Shown one piece after another: positions 27,469 to 38,103 of a stretch of 64,000 nucleotides of DNA. The stretch's first letter is position 1; each line of letters starts with the position of its first letter. Origin of the DNA: Alteromonas sp. ASW11-130 (GTDB lineage Bacteria; Pseudomonadota; Gammaproteobacteria; Enterobacterales; Alteromonadaceae); the NCBI RefSeq assembly GCF_026183735.1, contig NZ_JAPFRE010000045.1:124001-188000 (forward strand), read 5' to 3'. A model generated the notes under the pieces. The model worked only from the letters and a program-made list of their open reading frames with translations, searched no databases and had not been told where the DNA came from. A program made the position numbers and the translations under genes.

Positions 27469-28398
27469 ATGACATTCAGCAAATTTAACTCACAATCGCT
27501 GGTTCAGCTTTTTAACCAGCATCAAAAACAGTTGCACCTACTTTTAGTTGTGCTACTTAGCCTTTATTTGCTCGCATTTGCTGCCAGGCTAGTGTGGCAA
27601 ATTATACCCGAACCTACCGTTTCTACTCCACCTGTTAATATAGCTAATACTTCACAAACTGCACGTGGCTCCAAACGTGGGGGCGATATAAGCCAAATAC
27701 AACGGTTAAATCTTTTTGGTGAAGTAAGACAAGACGAGCAGCCCCCAGTTGAGCAAGTTACCGAAGCGCCTGAAACTCAGCTTAATCTAACGTTGACGGG
27801 GGTAGTAGCAAGTTCTTTGGTAGAAAGTGGTGCGGCAATTATTGAAAATCGTGGTACTCAAAACACCTATGGATTAGGTGAGAAAATTGAAGGTACTAAC
27901 GCAACATTACACCAGGTATTTCATGACCGCGTTATTATTCGTAATGGTGCGCGACATGAAACATTAATGTTAGACGGGGTGGATTTCGCGCAAGCCCAGA
28001 AACGCACGTCTTCTCGCATGATTCCGAGTAACCGCCCCATACAAAGAGACGAAGAAGCTTCACGCCGCATCAGTGAAGAAGCGGCCGAATTGGCTGAAAG
28101 TTTACGTGACAAGCCAGCCAGTTTTACCGACTTCATTTCTATAACACCACAAACTCAGGATGGTCAGCTTATTGGTTATCAAGTGCGTCCTGGAAAATCA
28201 CCTGAATTATTTGAAGCGGTTGGATTGAGTACCGGAGATGTTATTGTACAAATTAATGGTCTGGATCTTACCGATGCGCAACAATCCATGGAAGCTATGA
28301 ATGAATTGCGTGAAGCGCAAGTTCTTGAATTAACAGTATCGCGTGAAGGGGATATGCATACCATTTATCTGGACCTTCCCTCCCCGAACTATGAATAA
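27469..28398 (+). CDS. gspC: Type II secretion system protein GspC
   Basis: GspC is an inner-membrane protein that links the secretin GspD to the assembly platform. It has a short cytoplasmic N-terminus, a membrane helix at about residues 20-43 (LLLVVLLSLYLLAFAARLVW), the homology region (IQRLNLFGEV, then LTLTGVVASSLVESGAAIIE) and a C-terminal PDZ domain (VGLSTGDVIVQINGLDLTDA) involved in substrate choice. It is the first gene of the gspC-N operon; gspD follows after 19 bases. Confidence 0.96.
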   Translation: MTFSKFNSQSLVQLFNQHQKQLHLLLVVLLSLYLLAFAARLVWQIIPEPTVSTPPVNIANTSQTARGSKRGGDISQIQRLNLFGEVRQDEQPPVEQVTEAPETQLNLTLTGVVASSLVESGAAIIENRGTQNTYGLGEKIEGTNATLHQVFHDRVIIRNGARHETLMLDGVDFAQAQKRTSSRMIPSNRPIQRDEEASRRISEEAAELAESLRDKPASFTDFISITPQTQDGQLIGYQVRPGKSPELFEAVGLSTGDVIVQINGLDLTDAQQSMEAMNELREAQVLELTVSREGDMHTIYLDLPSPNYE

Positions 28399-28417
28399 GA
28401 AATAGGACGATTGTAAT

Positions 28418-30466
28418 ATGAGGCGAGTTGGCCACAAATTGTTTTCAAAAATCAGCATGGCACTTTGCGCTGCCTTACTCAGTGCAGCGGCGAACGCCGC
28501 CGAATATATGCCTAATTTCAAAGACACCGATATTAACGAGTTCATCAACATCGTCGGTAAAAATTTGCAACGGACTATAATCGTCGACCCTAATGTGCGC
28601 GGAAAGATCAGCGTTCGCAGTTACGATATGCTGAACGAAGATCAGTATTATCAGTTTTTCTTGAATGTACTTCAGGTCTATGATTTTGCTGTGGTAGAAA
28701 TGCCCAGCGGGATTTTAAAAGTGGTCAGAGCCAAGGATGCGAAAACCTCAAACATACCTGTCGTCGAAGGTATTAAAACCGATGGCGATGAGATGATTAC
28801 GCGTGTTGTCCCGGTTTACAACGTACCTGTCCGCGAACTTGCCCCTATTTTACGTCAACTGAATGACCAAGCCGGCGGCGGTAACGTCGTCAGCCACGAC
28901 CCATCTAACGTCATGATGCTAACTGGACGTGCGGCTGTAGTAAACCGACTGGTAGAAATTATTGAAAGGGTCGATCAAGCCGGTGATGAAGAAGTGGATA
29001 TTATTAAGCTTCGCTTTGCGTCCGCTGGTGAAATGGTACGTATTATCGACAGCATCAACAAATCGCAGGGAAAAGCGGCCAATACGGGTGCAAAATCTGA
29101 TCCGCGTGTAGTTGCAGATGATCGGACAAACTCGATTATCGTCAGTGGCGACGAAAAAGCCCGAAAGCGCATTGTTAATTTAGTTAAAAGAATGGATCAG
29201 GAATTACAAACCAACGGCAACACCCGGGTTATTTTCCTTAATTACGCTAAGGCAGAAGATCTAGTTAAAGTTTTGCAAGGTGTGTCCGCCAGTATCCAGG
29301 CAGAAGTTCAGGCAAGTGCTGCGCCAGCTAATCGCCGCTCCACGTCGGGCCGTGAAGTCAGTATCGATGCGCATGAATCGTCCAACTCTGTAGTGATAAC
29401 CGCTGAGCCCGATATGATGCGCTCGTTGGAAGAAGTCATCCGCCAGTTAGATGTCCGCCGTGCACAGGTGCAAGTTGAAGCGATTATTGTCGAAGTATTT
29501 GAAGGGGACGGCACAACGTTGGGTGTTCAGTGGGTCTCTGAAGAGGGCGGGGGTACCCAGTTCACGAATGGGGTGGTTCCGGTAGGTTCCTTAGGAGTTG
29601 CACTGCGTCAGGCAGAAGACAGAACTGTAACTCGGACAATTGACACCGGTTTAGGCGATCCATATGAAACAACAGATACCATCGAAGGCGATCTTACCCC
29701 TTTAGCTAATTTATTAGGCGGCGCAAGCGGATTAATAGCGGGTGTTATTAAAGACGGGTGGGGTGCAGTGGTGCAAGCAGTCAGTAATGACACCAATTCA
29801 AACATATTGGCGACCCCGCACCTCACTACCATGGATAATGAAGAAGCGTTTTTCATTGTCGGCCAGGAAGTACCCATAATTACCGGAACCACAGCCGGCG
29901 ATAATAATGCCAATCCATTTACCACCGTTGACCGCCAGGAAGTGGGGATCAAACTGAAGGTTACGCCGCAAATTAATGAAGGTGACGCTGTTCAACTACT
30001 TATCGAACAGGAAGTCTCGAGCGTCAGTGGTGCCACAGCGGTAGATATATCCATCAATAAACGTGAAATTAAAACGACAGTCATTGTGGATGATGGGGGT
30101 ACTATTGTACTCGGTGGCCTGATCGATGAAGACGTTCAGGAGAGCGTATCGAAAGTTCCATTATTAGGCGATATCCCAATTCTTGGTCATTTGTTCAAAA
30201 CAACTTCCACCAGTAAACGCAAACGTAATCTGATGGTATTCATCAAACCCACTATCGTGCGCGATGGGGTCACCATGAATGAAATCAGCCATCGCAAGTA
30301 CAATTACATTCGTGCGCAGCAGTTGAAACGTCAACAAGAGGGCATTCCTTTGATGTATAACAAGAAAGGCCCTAGCATGCCTGAATGGAATGACGCATTG
30401 ACGCTACCTCCTACATTTGAAGAATATCTATTGGAAAAAGAACGCCGCGAAGAGGATGACGATTAA
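28418..30466 (+). CDS. gspD: Type II secretion outer-membrane secretin GspD
   Basis: GspD forms the outer-membrane pore. After a signal peptide ending ALLSAAANA come the N0 domain ([18 protein letters not shown]), N1-N3 repeats ([35 protein letters not shown]) and the secretin core ([51 protein letters not shown] and [14 protein letters not shown]). Length (682) is typical. The end is acidic (EEDDD). gspE starts two bases after the stop. Confidence 0.98.
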   Translation: MRRVGHKLFSKISMALCAALLSAAANAAEYMPNFKDTDINEFINIVGKNLQRTIIVDPNVRGKISVRSYDMLNEDQYYQFFLNVLQVYDFAVVEMPSGILKVVRAKDAKTSNIPVVEGIKTDGDEMITRVVPVYNVPVRELAPILRQLNDQAGGGNVVSHDPSNVMMLTGRAAVVNRLVEIIERVDQAGDEEVDIIKLRFASAGEMVRIIDSINKSQGKAANTGAKSDPRVVADDRTNSIIVSGDEKARKRIVNLVKRMDQELQTNGNTRVIFLNYAKAEDLVKVLQGVSASIQAEVQASAAPANRRSTSGREVSIDAHESSNSVVITAEPDMMRSLEEVIRQLDVRRAQVQVEAIIVEVFEGDGTTLGVQWVSEEGGGTQFTNGVVPVGSLGVALRQAEDRTVTRTIDTGLGDPYETTDTIEGDLTPLANLLGGASGLIAGVIKDGWGAVVQAVSNDTNSNILATPHLTTMDNEEAFFIVGQEVPIITGTTAGDNNANPFTTVDRQEVGIKLKVTPQINEGDAVQLLIEQEVSSVSGATAVDISINKREIKTTVIVDDGGTIVLGGLIDEDVQESVSKVPLLGDIPILGHLFKTTSTSKRKRNLMVFIKPTIVRDGVTMNEISHRKYNYIRAQQLKRQQEGIPLMYNKKGPSMPEWNDALTLPPTFEEYLLEKERREEDDD

Positions 30467-30468
30467 TC

Positions 30469-32028
30469 ATGGCTGAGAACGAAGAGCTGCATGATGCATT
30501 AGTCGCGCAGGAAGAAGCATTGGAAGCCATGCCCGAAGAAGACATGGCGGAGAATGCTGATCATCGTCAGTTAAGTTTTAGCTTCGCCAAACGTAACCAT
30601 GTATTGCTGGAAGAAAACGAAACACCGCCAATTCTTTATCATACACAGGAAACCCATCTTTCCGTATTTGCGGAAGTCCGCCGCTTTTTCGGTGTATCTT
30701 TTCGTTTAAAAGAAATTCCGGTGGATCAGTTCGAGCGTTTGCTTACCCAGGCCTTCCAGCGTGACTCCTCAGCCGCGAAACAATTAATGGAAGATTTGGG
30801 CAATGAATCGGATTTATTTGCGCTTGCCGATGAGCTGCCTGATACCGAAGATTTACTTGATAGCGAAGATGACGCGCCTATTATCAAACTGATAAATGCG
30901 ATGCTAGGCGAAGCTATTAAGGAAGGCGCGTCAGATATTCACATTGAAACCTTCGAAAATCAGTTAATAGTGCGCTTTCGTGTAGATGGCGTGTTACGCG
31001 AGATTTTGCGCCCTAATCGCAAACTTTCTTCCATGTTAGTTTCGCGGATTAAAGTTATGGCAAAACTGGATATTGCCGAAAAACGTGTGCCTCAGGATGG
31101 TCGTATTACCTTGCGCATCGCTGGTCGCGCGGTAGACGTGCGCGTATCAACCATGCCCTCCAGCCACGGAGAGCGCGTAGTTCTGCGTTTATTAGATAAA
31201 AATAACGCACGCCTGAATTTAGAAGATTTAGGTATGACCAAACGCAATCGCGAATACTTTTCTGAGCTCATTCGTAAACCCCATGGAATCATTTTGGTCA
31301 CGGGCCCTACAGGTTCGGGTAAAAGTACAACCTTATATGCGGGCTTAACGGAAATAAATTCAAAAGATCGCAATATATTAACAGTCGAAGATCCGATTGA
31401 GTTTGACCTACAAGGAATCGGACAAACGCAAGTTAACCCACGGGTAGATATGACTTTCGCCCGCGGCTTAAGGGCTATTCTACGGCAAGATCCTGATGTA
31501 GTAATGGTGGGTGAGATCCGGGATATCGAAACGGCACAAATTGCCGTTCAAGCCAGTTTGACCGGCCATTTGGTATTGTCTACTTTACATACCAACACCG
31601 CTGCGGGTGCCATTACCCGTTTAGAAGATATGGGTATAGAACCTTTTCTACTTTCTTCTAGTTTACTGGCCGTTTTATCCCAACGCTTAGTACGTACCCT
31701 ATGTCCTGAATGCAAAATACCGCATTCTCCAACTCAGCAAGAAGCGGAAATTCTGGGCATCGCTGATTCGGCGGCACCACCTATCATTTACGGCCCGCAC
31801 GGCTGTGCTGCATGTAATCAGACGGGCTATCGTGGCCGTACTGGTATTCATGAATTGTTACTGGTAGACGAAAAAATCAGAGAAATGATGCATGCTGGCC
31901 ATGGCGAGCAGGCTATAGAAAAGCATATTCGTTCTTATACCCCCAGCATCAGAGAAGATGGCTGTCGTAAAGTTTTAGCAGGGACCACCGCACTGGAAGA
32001 AGTGTTGCGGGTTACACGGGAGGACTAG
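30469..32028 (+). CDS. gspE: Type II secretion ATPase GspE
   Basis: GspE is the cytoplasmic hexameric ATPase that drives pseudopilus assembly. The core shows [20 protein letters not shown], Walker [16 protein letters not shown], the Asp box [14 protein letters not shown], Walker [17 protein letters not shown] and the His box [15 protein letters not shown] zinc motif with two CxxC pairs (CPEC, CAAC) precedes the C-terminal domain. Length (519) is normal. It has an acidic N-terminal extension. gspF begins directly after the stop. Confidence 0.98.
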   Translation: MAENEELHDALVAQEEALEAMPEEDMAENADHRQLSFSFAKRNHVLLEENETPPILYHTQETHLSVFAEVRRFFGVSFRLKEIPVDQFERLLTQAFQRDSSAAKQLMEDLGNESDLFALADELPDTEDLLDSEDDAPIIKLINAMLGEAIKEGASDIHIETFENQLIVRFRVDGVLREILRPNRKLSSMLVSRIKVMAKLDIAEKRVPQDGRITLRIAGRAVDVRVSTMPSSHGERVVLRLLDKNNARLNLEDLGMTKRNREYFSELIRKPHGIILVTGPTGSGKSTTLYAGLTEINSKDRNILTVEDPIEFDLQGIGQTQVNPRVDMTFARGLRAILRQDPDVVMVGEIRDIETAQIAVQASLTGHLVLSTLHTNTAAGAITRLEDMGIEPFLLSSSLLAVLSQRLVRTLCPECKIPHSPTQQEAEILGIADSAAPPIIYGPHGCAACNQTGYRGRTGIHELLLVDEKIREMMHAGHGEQAIEKHIRSYTPSIREDGCRKVLAGTTALEEVLRVTRED

Positions 32029-33249
32029 ATGGCAGCATTTGCATATAAAGCGCTAAATGCTTCCGGCCGCAATGCCTCTGGCGTATTGGAAGGCGACAAT
32101 GCCCGTCAAGTTAGACAACAATTACGCGAACAAGGTCTCATACCGCTTGAAGTCGAACAGGTTGCGGAACGCAGTAAAGGTGGCAAAACTTCTTTCACTT
32201 TATTTAAACCACGAGTATCAGCGTCTGAATTAGCGCTTATGACTCGACAGCTGGCTACGCTAGTTGAATCAGCTTTACCCATTGAAGAAGCTTTGTTAGC
32301 GGTGGCTGAACAAAGCGAAAAGCCCCGTCAGAAGAATATGATGATGGCAGTACGTAGTAAAGTTGTAGAAGGTCACGGTTTAGCAGATGCCCTGGCAGAG
32401 TTCCCGAGCGTTTTTGACGAGCTTTATCGCGCTATGGTGGCTGCTGGTGAAAAATCGGGGCACTTAGATACAGTTCTAAACCGCCTTGCAGATTACACCG
32501 AAAAGCGTCAGCAAACGCGCAGTCAAATTGTGCAAGCGATGATATACCCTTCATTAATGATGTTTTTCGCCCTGGCGATTGTGATTTTGCTATTAACCGT
32601 GGTTGTGCCAAAAATCGTCGGTCAGTTCGACAATATGGGCCAGGAACTTCCTACCATCACGCAGGTATTGATATCTATCAGTACCTTTGTACAGGATTAC
32701 GGTTTATTTATGTTCGCTATCATAGTTGTGCTGGCAATAATAGTTAGACAAGTACTTCAACAGCCAGCAATGACACTACGCTATCACAAATTTATCCTAA
32801 AGCTCCCTCTTATCGGTAAGGTCTCCAAAGGCCTTAATACGGCTCGATTTGCCCGAACATTAAGTATACTTTCCGCTAGCGCGGTCCCCTTACTAGAAGC
32901 TATGCGCATTTCCAGTGACGTGTTGGAAAATCAGCATATCAAAAATGAAGTGTCAGCAGCGGCCATCAACGTAAAAGAAGGCAGTAGCTTAAGAGCCGCC
33001 TTGGATAAAACAAAAATGTTTCCGCCCATGATGATGCACATGATAGCGTCAGGGGAGAAATCAGGCGATTTACAACAAATGCTCGCTCGCGCGGCAGACA
33101 ATCAAGACAGGGAATTTGAGTCGCTGATAAGTGTCTCACTTAAAGTATTTGAGCCTTTGCTCATTGTCAGTATGGCCGGGATTGTTCTCTTCATCGTGCT
33201 GGCTATTCTGCAACCAATTTTAGCATTAAATAATATGGTGAATATGTAA
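32029..33249 (+). CDS. gspF: Type II secretion inner-membrane platform protein GspF
   Basis: GspF is the polytopic core of the inner-membrane platform. It has two homologous GspF domains (LALMTRQLATLVESALPIEE and FARTLSILSASAVPLLEAM) and three membrane helices at about residues 170-195, 220-242 and 375-400. The N-terminal FAYKALNASGRNASGVLEG is characteristic. Length (406) matches. Its stop codon overlaps the gspG start by one base. Confidence 0.98.
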   Translation: MAAFAYKALNASGRNASGVLEGDNARQVRQQLREQGLIPLEVEQVAERSKGGKTSFTLFKPRVSASELALMTRQLATLVESALPIEEALLAVAEQSEKPRQKNMMMAVRSKVVEGHGLADALAEFPSVFDELYRAMVAAGEKSGHLDTVLNRLADYTEKRQQTRSQIVQAMIYPSLMMFFALAIVILLLTVVVPKIVGQFDNMGQELPTITQVLISISTFVQDYGLFMFAIIVVLAIIVRQVLQQPAMTLRYHKFILKLPLIGKVSKGLNTARFARTLSILSASAVPLLEAMRISSDVLENQHIKNEVSAAAINVKEGSSLRAALDKTKMFPPMMMHMIASGEKSGDLQQMLARAADNQDREFESLISVSLKVFEPLLIVSMAGIVLFIVLAILQPILALNNMVNM

Positions 33250-33686
33250 TGAAAGCATTAAGACACAACTCGGGCTTCAGTTTGATAGAAGTGATGGTGG
33301 TATTATTAATTATCGGCATTATGGCTGCTATGGTTGCGCCCCAGATATTGGGTAACCAGGAAGAAGCCCAGTTAAAGAAAGCGGCGGTAGATATACAGCA
33401 ACTGGAAAGCGCATTGGAAATGTACAAACTACGTAACAACGTGTTTCCCACTACTGAACAAGGCTTAGATGCGCTGGTGACGGCCCCCACCATTGACCCT
33501 ATTCCGCGTAATTACCCAGCTGACGGTTTCATTCGCCGCTTACCCGATGATCCGTGGGGCAATCCCTACACCCTTATCAGCCCTGGAGAGCTTGGTAGAA
33601 TAGATATTTTTTCTAATGGTCCCGACCAGGAACCTGGTACAGATGATGATATCGGCAACTGGAATATTAACGAATACCTGAACTAG
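33249..33686 (+). CDS. gspG: Major pseudopilin GspG
   Basis: GspG is the main subunit of the type II pseudopilus. The prepilin leader MKALRHNSG is cut before F in GFSLIEVMVVLLIIGIMAAMV, with the conserved Glu at position +5. The C-terminal part carries the calcium-site pattern of the family (DPWGNPYTLISPGE, IDIFSNGPDQEPGTDDDIGNW). Length (145) is typical. Confidence 0.98.
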   Translation: MKALRHNSGFSLIEVMVVLLIIGIMAAMVAPQILGNQEEAQLKKAAVDIQQLESALEMYKLRNNVFPTTEQGLDALVTAPTIDPIPRNYPADGFIRRLPDDPWGNPYTLISPGELGRIDIFSNGPDQEPGTDDDIGNWNINEYLN

Positions 33687-33697
33687 GTTTTAGTTAT

Positions 33698-34342
33698 ATG
33701 CGGTTAGCCCAATACGTAAAGAGTGCGTTACCGAAACAGCGTGGTTTCACGCTGCTTGAAGTCTTGCTGGTACTGTTATTGATAGGACTGGCCAGTGGTT
33801 ATGTGGTTTTTAACGTGTTCGGTACCAGTGAAGCTGATCGGCTAAAGCAAGAAGCTGCGCGCTTACAAGTTCTCATCGATATGGCCAGCGATTACGCCGT
33901 TTTAAATCAACAGGAGCTGGGTCTGCGTATAGAAGAAAAAGATAACTTTTACCAGTTTATGTTGCTCGATGAAGAAGATCGCTGGCAACCGATTGAAGAA
34001 GAGGAAATTTACCATAAGCGTGAACTTCCACAGCCTTTCACATTTGACCTCAATCTAGACGATTTACCGTGGCAAGATGATGATCGCTTATTTGATCGCG
34101 AATTGTTTGACGAAGAACTAAGCGTTTCTGATGAGGGGGTTGAAATAGGCAATGAAGAAAACAAACCCTTACCGCCCCCGCAAGTATTGATTATGTCCAG
34201 TGGAGACGTTACTCCGTTCACGCTGACGTTTAATTACGAACCAGAACTCGGCATCGACTCCCCCTCTTACTTTGTTCTTGTAAACGAAGACATTCCCCCA
34301 CTACGCTTAGATGGGCCGTTGGAGAGCCTTGATGTTCAGTAA
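33698..34342 (+). CDS. gspH: Minor pseudopilin GspH with acidic insertion
   Basis: GspH belongs to the minor pseudopilin tip set. The prepilin motif is QRGFTLLEVLLVLLLIGLASG, followed by ASDYAVLNQQELGLRIEE, typical of GspH. At 214 residues it is longer than usual because of an acidic stretch at about residues 100-155 rich in Asp and Glu (DDDRLFDRELFDEELSVSDE). Its 3' end overlaps gspI by 11 bases. Confidence 0.93.
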   Translation: MRLAQYVKSALPKQRGFTLLEVLLVLLLIGLASGYVVFNVFGTSEADRLKQEAARLQVLIDMASDYAVLNQQELGLRIEEKDNFYQFMLLDEEDRWQPIEEEEIYHKRELPQPFTFDLNLDDLPWQDDDRLFDRELFDEELSVSDEGVEIGNEENKPLPPPQVLIMSSGDVTPFTLTFNYEPELGIDSPSYFVLVNEDIPPLRLDGPLESLDVQ

Positions 34343-34715
34343 TAACCAGCGCGGTATGACATTGCTGGAAGTGATGGTGGCATTGCTTATTTTTGCTCTC
34401 ACGGGTACCGCAGTGATGAAAGCTGCCTCAGACCATCTGTTCAGTGTAGGGCAAATTGAAGAAATAACCTTTGCCACCTGGGTTGCTAATAACCGTTTAA
34501 ATGCACTACAACGAGAAACTACCTGGCCACCTAAAAATAATTTAAAAGGTCAGCAAGAGATGTCTGATCGCATCTGGTATTGGCAACAAAAAGTGATTAA
34601 AACCAGCGACAAAGATTTGCGTGCCATTGAAGTGAGCGTCAGCTTAGACGAGAACTATACCAACAGCCTCACAACAGTCACCGCCTATGTGGCGAAGCCT
34701 TCACAAGATGACTAA
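34332..34715 (+). CDS. gspI: Minor pseudopilin GspI
   Basis: GspI begins the pseudopilus tip complex with GspJ and GspK. The ATG at 34332 has a GGAGA site upstream and gives the short leader MFSNNQRG before MTLLEVMVALLIFALTG; an earlier ATG at 34311 would lengthen the leader for no reason. The mid-region ATWVANNRLNALQRE is typical of GspI. Length is 127 residues. Confidence 0.93.
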   Translation: MFSNNQRGMTLLEVMVALLIFALTGTAVMKAASDHLFSVGQIEEITFATWVANNRLNALQRETTWPPKNNLKGQQEMSDRIWYWQQKVIKTSDKDLRAIEVSVSLDENYTNSLTTVTAYVAKPSQDD

Positions 34716-35343
34716 TATGCGCGTTAACGGCCACACAGGTTTTACCCTAATCGAAATATTAATTGCGATGGCGATATTTTCTGTGATTGGTTTGGCAGCC
34801 ACCGGCATATTGACGACTGTCATTGATAGCAATGCAGTATCAGAAGAACGTTTTGCAAAGTTGCAACGTCTGCAACGCACTATGCTGACCATGGAACGGG
34901 ATATTCAGCAGGCAGTGGCGAAACCTACCCGCATTGCCGGAGAAATCAATGAAGTGGTAATGCGCGGAGGCGAGTTGGATGGTAGCGAAGCTGACGCAAT
35001 AGGATTTGTGCGTAGTGGACGCCACAACCCAAGAAATATGCTTCCTCGCAGCACGTTACAATATGTTGGCTATCGCCTAGTTGAGGGTAAACTTGAGCGC
35101 CTCTACTCCAATTATGTAGACAATGTCGTCGGTTACGAACCGAAAGTGCGGGTAATGTTAGAAGATGTAAATGACTTTCGTGTTTTTTTCATTCCAGCCG
35201 AACAAGATAATGACAATGATGAGGAAAGTGATTGGAAAGAAAGTTATACCTCTACCACATTACCGCTAGCTGTGGCTTTTGAAATTGAGAGTAAAGATTT
35301 TGGTAAAATCCGTCGCGAATTCACCTTGGGTAGCAAGTCATGA
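34708..35343 (+). CDS. gspJ: Minor pseudopilin GspJ
   Basis: GspJ is a pseudopilin tip subunit. The prepilin motif is HTGFTLIEILIAMAIFSVIGL, and the family segment LQRTMLTMERDIQQAV follows. The ATG at 34708 overlaps the gspI stop by eight bases; an ATG at 34717 is also possible. An acidic patch (EQDNDNDEESDW) precedes the C-terminal strands. It ends four bases into the start of gspK. Confidence 0.92.
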   Translation: MTNMRVNGHTGFTLIEILIAMAIFSVIGLAATGILTTVIDSNAVSEERFAKLQRLQRTMLTMERDIQQAVAKPTRIAGEINEVVMRGGELDGSEADAIGFVRSGRHNPRNMLPRSTLQYVGYRLVEGKLERLYSNYVDNVVGYEPKVRVMLEDVNDFRVFFIPAEQDNDNDEESDWKESYTSTTLPLAVAFEIESKDFGKIRREFTLGSKS

Positions 35344-36428
35344 ACAACTCGCTATCAAACCAGCGCGGTGTTGCATTAATCATTGTCCTAATGGTGGTAG
35401 CGCTGGTATCTGTGCTGGCCACGGATATGGCGACGCGACTACAGCTTCAAGTCCAAAGGGCGATAAATATTAAAGATAATAATCAAGCCTACTGGTATGC
35501 CATTGGTGCAGAGGAGTTTGCGCGGAAATCTATTGACTTACTGATGGAAGAAAATCGCGACAAAATTGCGCTTGACCAACCGTGGACGCAGGAATTTATG
35601 TATCCAGTAGACGGCGGCACCATTAGTGCAACACTGGAAGACATGCAAAGCTGTTTTAATTTAAATGCGATCCTTGCTACGGGTAATAACAACGCTAATA
35701 ACAATACCAATGCTAATACAGTCAACAATAGCCCTGACAACAAGAATAAAGCTAAGAATAAAAATAAGAACAACCCTAGATCCAACCGTAACGCAGGCAT
35801 AAACGAAGTCACCCCTGCAATGGATGCGTTTCACCGGTTGCTTCTGTCCAGTGAGCTAGACATTACTAACTTTGTCGCCGATACAGTGCGCGACAGTTTA
35901 GCCGACTGGCTGGATGAAGATGATCGGATGCGACCGTATGGCGCAGAAGACAGCGAATATGAATCACGTGAGTTTCCATACCTTGCCGCAAATGGTTTAA
36001 TGTATTCACAATCAGAATTACGCTTGATTCACGGTGTAGAAGTAGCCTGGCTGAATGAAATCTTGCCCTACGTTTGCGTAATACCGGGCGTGACTGAGCT
36101 CAAAATAAACGTGAATACAATTACTGAGGAGCGTGCGCCGGTATTGGCTGGGTTAACCGGGCTATCGCTACAGCAGGCCAAAAATTTAATTGCCTCCAGA
36201 CCCCAAGAGGGATGGGACGATGTGAGTGATTTTAATAGTGAACCTGACATTGCGGCATTATCGTTAACTGTCGAACAACAAGCTTGGTTTACGGTTTCAA
36301 CCGAATATTTTATTTTACACACCAAGACCCGCTACAATAAAGCGACATTCAAACTCACATCAGTGTTTCACGCACCTGAAGGTGAGAAGGTACGCGTGAT
36401 CAGACGCGAGTTTGGAGAAATTAATTAA
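35340..36428 (+). CDS. gspK: Minor pseudopilin GspK with Asn/Lys-rich insertion
   Basis: GspK caps the pseudopilus tip. The leader MNNSLSNQRG precedes VALIIVLMVVALVSVLAT, which lacks Glu at +5, as usual for GspK. The T2SK domain follows (AYWYAIGAEEFARKSID, FNLNAIL, and SADWLDEDD-type motif LADWLDEDDRMRPYGAED). Residues about 115-154 are an odd low-complexity insert of Asn, Lys and Ala encoded by repeated AAY/AAR codons at 35682-35800. Length is 362 residues. Confidence 0.94.
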   Translation: MNNSLSNQRGVALIIVLMVVALVSVLATDMATRLQLQVQRAINIKDNNQAYWYAIGAEEFARKSIDLLMEENRDKIALDQPWTQEFMYPVDGGTISATLEDMQSCFNLNAILATGNNNANNNTNANTVNNSPDNKNKAKNKNKNNPRSNRNAGINEVTPAMDAFHRLLLSSELDITNFVADTVRDSLADWLDEDDRMRPYGAEDSEYESREFPYLAANGLMYSQSELRLIHGVEVAWLNEILPYVCVIPGVTELKINVNTITEERAPVLAGLTGLSLQQAKNLIASRPQEGWDDVSDFNSEPDIAALSLTVEQQAWFTVSTEYFILHTKTRYNKATFKLTSVFHAPEGEKVRVIRREFGEIN

Positions 36429-37627
36429 TGGAACAATTATTATTACGACTGGGTTCCTCTGCTACTGAACCAGTAAGCTGGCTGGTATGGTCCAGCAGCG
36501 AAAATGAAGTTATCGCATCAGGTGAGTTAGCTGATGCTACACAGCTTTCCTCTTTATCTGAACGCGCCGGCGACAGACCCGTGGTAGCATTGGTCGCTAG
36601 CTGCAATATTGCACTGAAATGGGTAACCTTACCGCCGCGTGCGGGGCGCAAGGTACTCGCCGCCATTCCGTTTATGCTTGAGGAAGAACTCGCGCAGGAT
36701 ATCAGTAAACAGTTTTTCGCCCTGGGACCAAAATCAGGTGACCAACAAGCGGTTGCAATAGTATCTAGAGATTTACTCGAAGCGTGGCTAACCTGGCTAA
36801 ATGAAGCAGGATTGAATTGCGAGACTATCATTCCCGATGTCCTTGCCGTGCCTTATTTCAGCGAAGGATGGTCCGTTCTAAATTTAGGAAATGATGTTAT
36901 TATCCGACAGGATGAATGGTGTGGTTTGCAAGGCGAAGCAGACTGGACTCTGCCTGCCGTCGCGCACTACAGCCAACAGCAAAAATCGCCGCTATCAATC
37001 AAGAATTACTCTCAATATTCTCTCCATGAGTTACCAAATACTGAAGTAGCAAGTGAGACAGTTGAACTACCCATGCTCACGCTGGCCAAGACCGCCAGTG
37101 AAGTGTCCTTCAATTTGCTGCAAGGCGATTATAAGGTAAAACGCCAAAATCATTCTGCCTGGAAGCAATGGCGGGTGGCGGCGGTTCTAGCTGTGTTGGT
37201 ACTCACCGCCAGTGGCGTAGAAAAAGGCGTTAAACTGGCGCAGCTTAAACAGCAAAACACAGAGCTAGCTAAACAGATTGATGATACCGTCAAACAAGGC
37301 TTTCCCAATATTGGCGTGTATCGCGATGTTAGACGTAAAGTGCAAGCAGAAATGGCGAAGCTGGAAGCTGGCTCGGGTAATTCCTCAATGCTAGCAATGC
37401 TAGGACAGCTGGGGACCGCGTTTACGCAGTCTCAGGTAAAACCCCAGACCTTACGATTCGATGCAAATCGCGCTGAAATTCGAATGCAGGCGGCAGGAAA
37501 AAACTTCGAAGCATTGGAACAATTTAAGAAACACGCAGAACAAGCTGGCTTTGAGGTTGAGAGTGGCGCCATCAATAACCGCGGTGATGAGTTCGTTGGC
37601 ACTATCGCAATACGAGGTGAGTCATGA
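36428..37627 (+). CDS. gspL: Type II secretion protein GspL
   Basis: GspL anchors GspE to the inner membrane. It has a cytoplasmic actin-like domain at the N-terminus (LPPRAGRKVLAAIPFMLEEELAQD), a single membrane helix around residue 245 (WRVAAVLAVLVLTAS) and a periplasmic ferredoxin-like domain at the end. Length (399) is normal. It overlaps gspK by one base and gspM by four. Confidence 0.94.
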   Translation: MEQLLLRLGSSATEPVSWLVWSSSENEVIASGELADATQLSSLSERAGDRPVVALVASCNIALKWVTLPPRAGRKVLAAIPFMLEEELAQDISKQFFALGPKSGDQQAVAIVSRDLLEAWLTWLNEAGLNCETIIPDVLAVPYFSEGWSVLNLGNDVIIRQDEWCGLQGEADWTLPAVAHYSQQQKSPLSIKNYSQYSLHELPNTEVASETVELPMLTLAKTASEVSFNLLQGDYKVKRQNHSAWKQWRVAAVLAVLVLTASGVEKGVKLAQLKQQNTELAKQIDDTVKQGFPNIGVYRDVRRKVQAEMAKLEAGSGNSSMLAMLGQLGTAFTQSQVKPQTLRFDANRAEIRMQAAGKNFEALEQFKKHAEQAGFEVESGAINNRGDEFVGTIAIRGES

Positions 37628-38103
37628 ATATCATATTAGATAAATATCGGGCCTTAACCGAGCGTGAACAAATGCTAGTCGCGATAAGTGGTGTGGTTAT
37701 GGTTATTGCCATCCTATATTGGGGTATCTTCGCACCACTTAACACGGGTATAGAACGGGAACAAACGCGCTTAAGCAGCCAGCAAAAGCTACTTGAATGG
37801 GTAAGTGAACGTGCTAACCGCGCACAGCAATTGCGTCAGGCAGCAGGCTCAGGAAATCAATTCAGAGGGTCGTTACCGCAAGCAGTAAACAGTACAACTA
37901 ACCGCTTTAAGATTGCTATCAGTCGTATGCAGCCACAAGGTGAAGAACTACAAGTGTGGGTGGACCAGGCCCCCTTCAATGATGTTTTGAGTTGGTTACA
38001 AGCAATGGAAAGCATGGGGATTGTTATTCTTAATGCCGACATTGCTGAAGCTGATGCCTCAGGACAAATTAAAATCAGACGGTTACAGTTAGGAAAAGCA
38101 TGA
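37624..38103 (+). CDS. gspM: Type II secretion protein GspM
   Basis: GspM is a small bitopic partner of GspL. The short N-terminus (YRALTEREQMLVAISGVVMV) leads into one membrane helix ending YWGIFAPL, followed by a coiled region and a periplasmic domain (FKIAISRMQPQGEELQVWVD). Length (159) is typical. It overlaps gspL and gspN by four bases each. Confidence 0.94.
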   Translation: MNIILDKYRALTEREQMLVAISGVVMVIAILYWGIFAPLNTGIEREQTRLSSQQKLLEWVSERANRAQQLRQAAGSGNQFRGSLPQAVNSTTNRFKIAISRMQPQGEELQVWVDQAPFNDVLSWLQAMESMGIVILNADIAEADASGQIKIRRLQLGKA

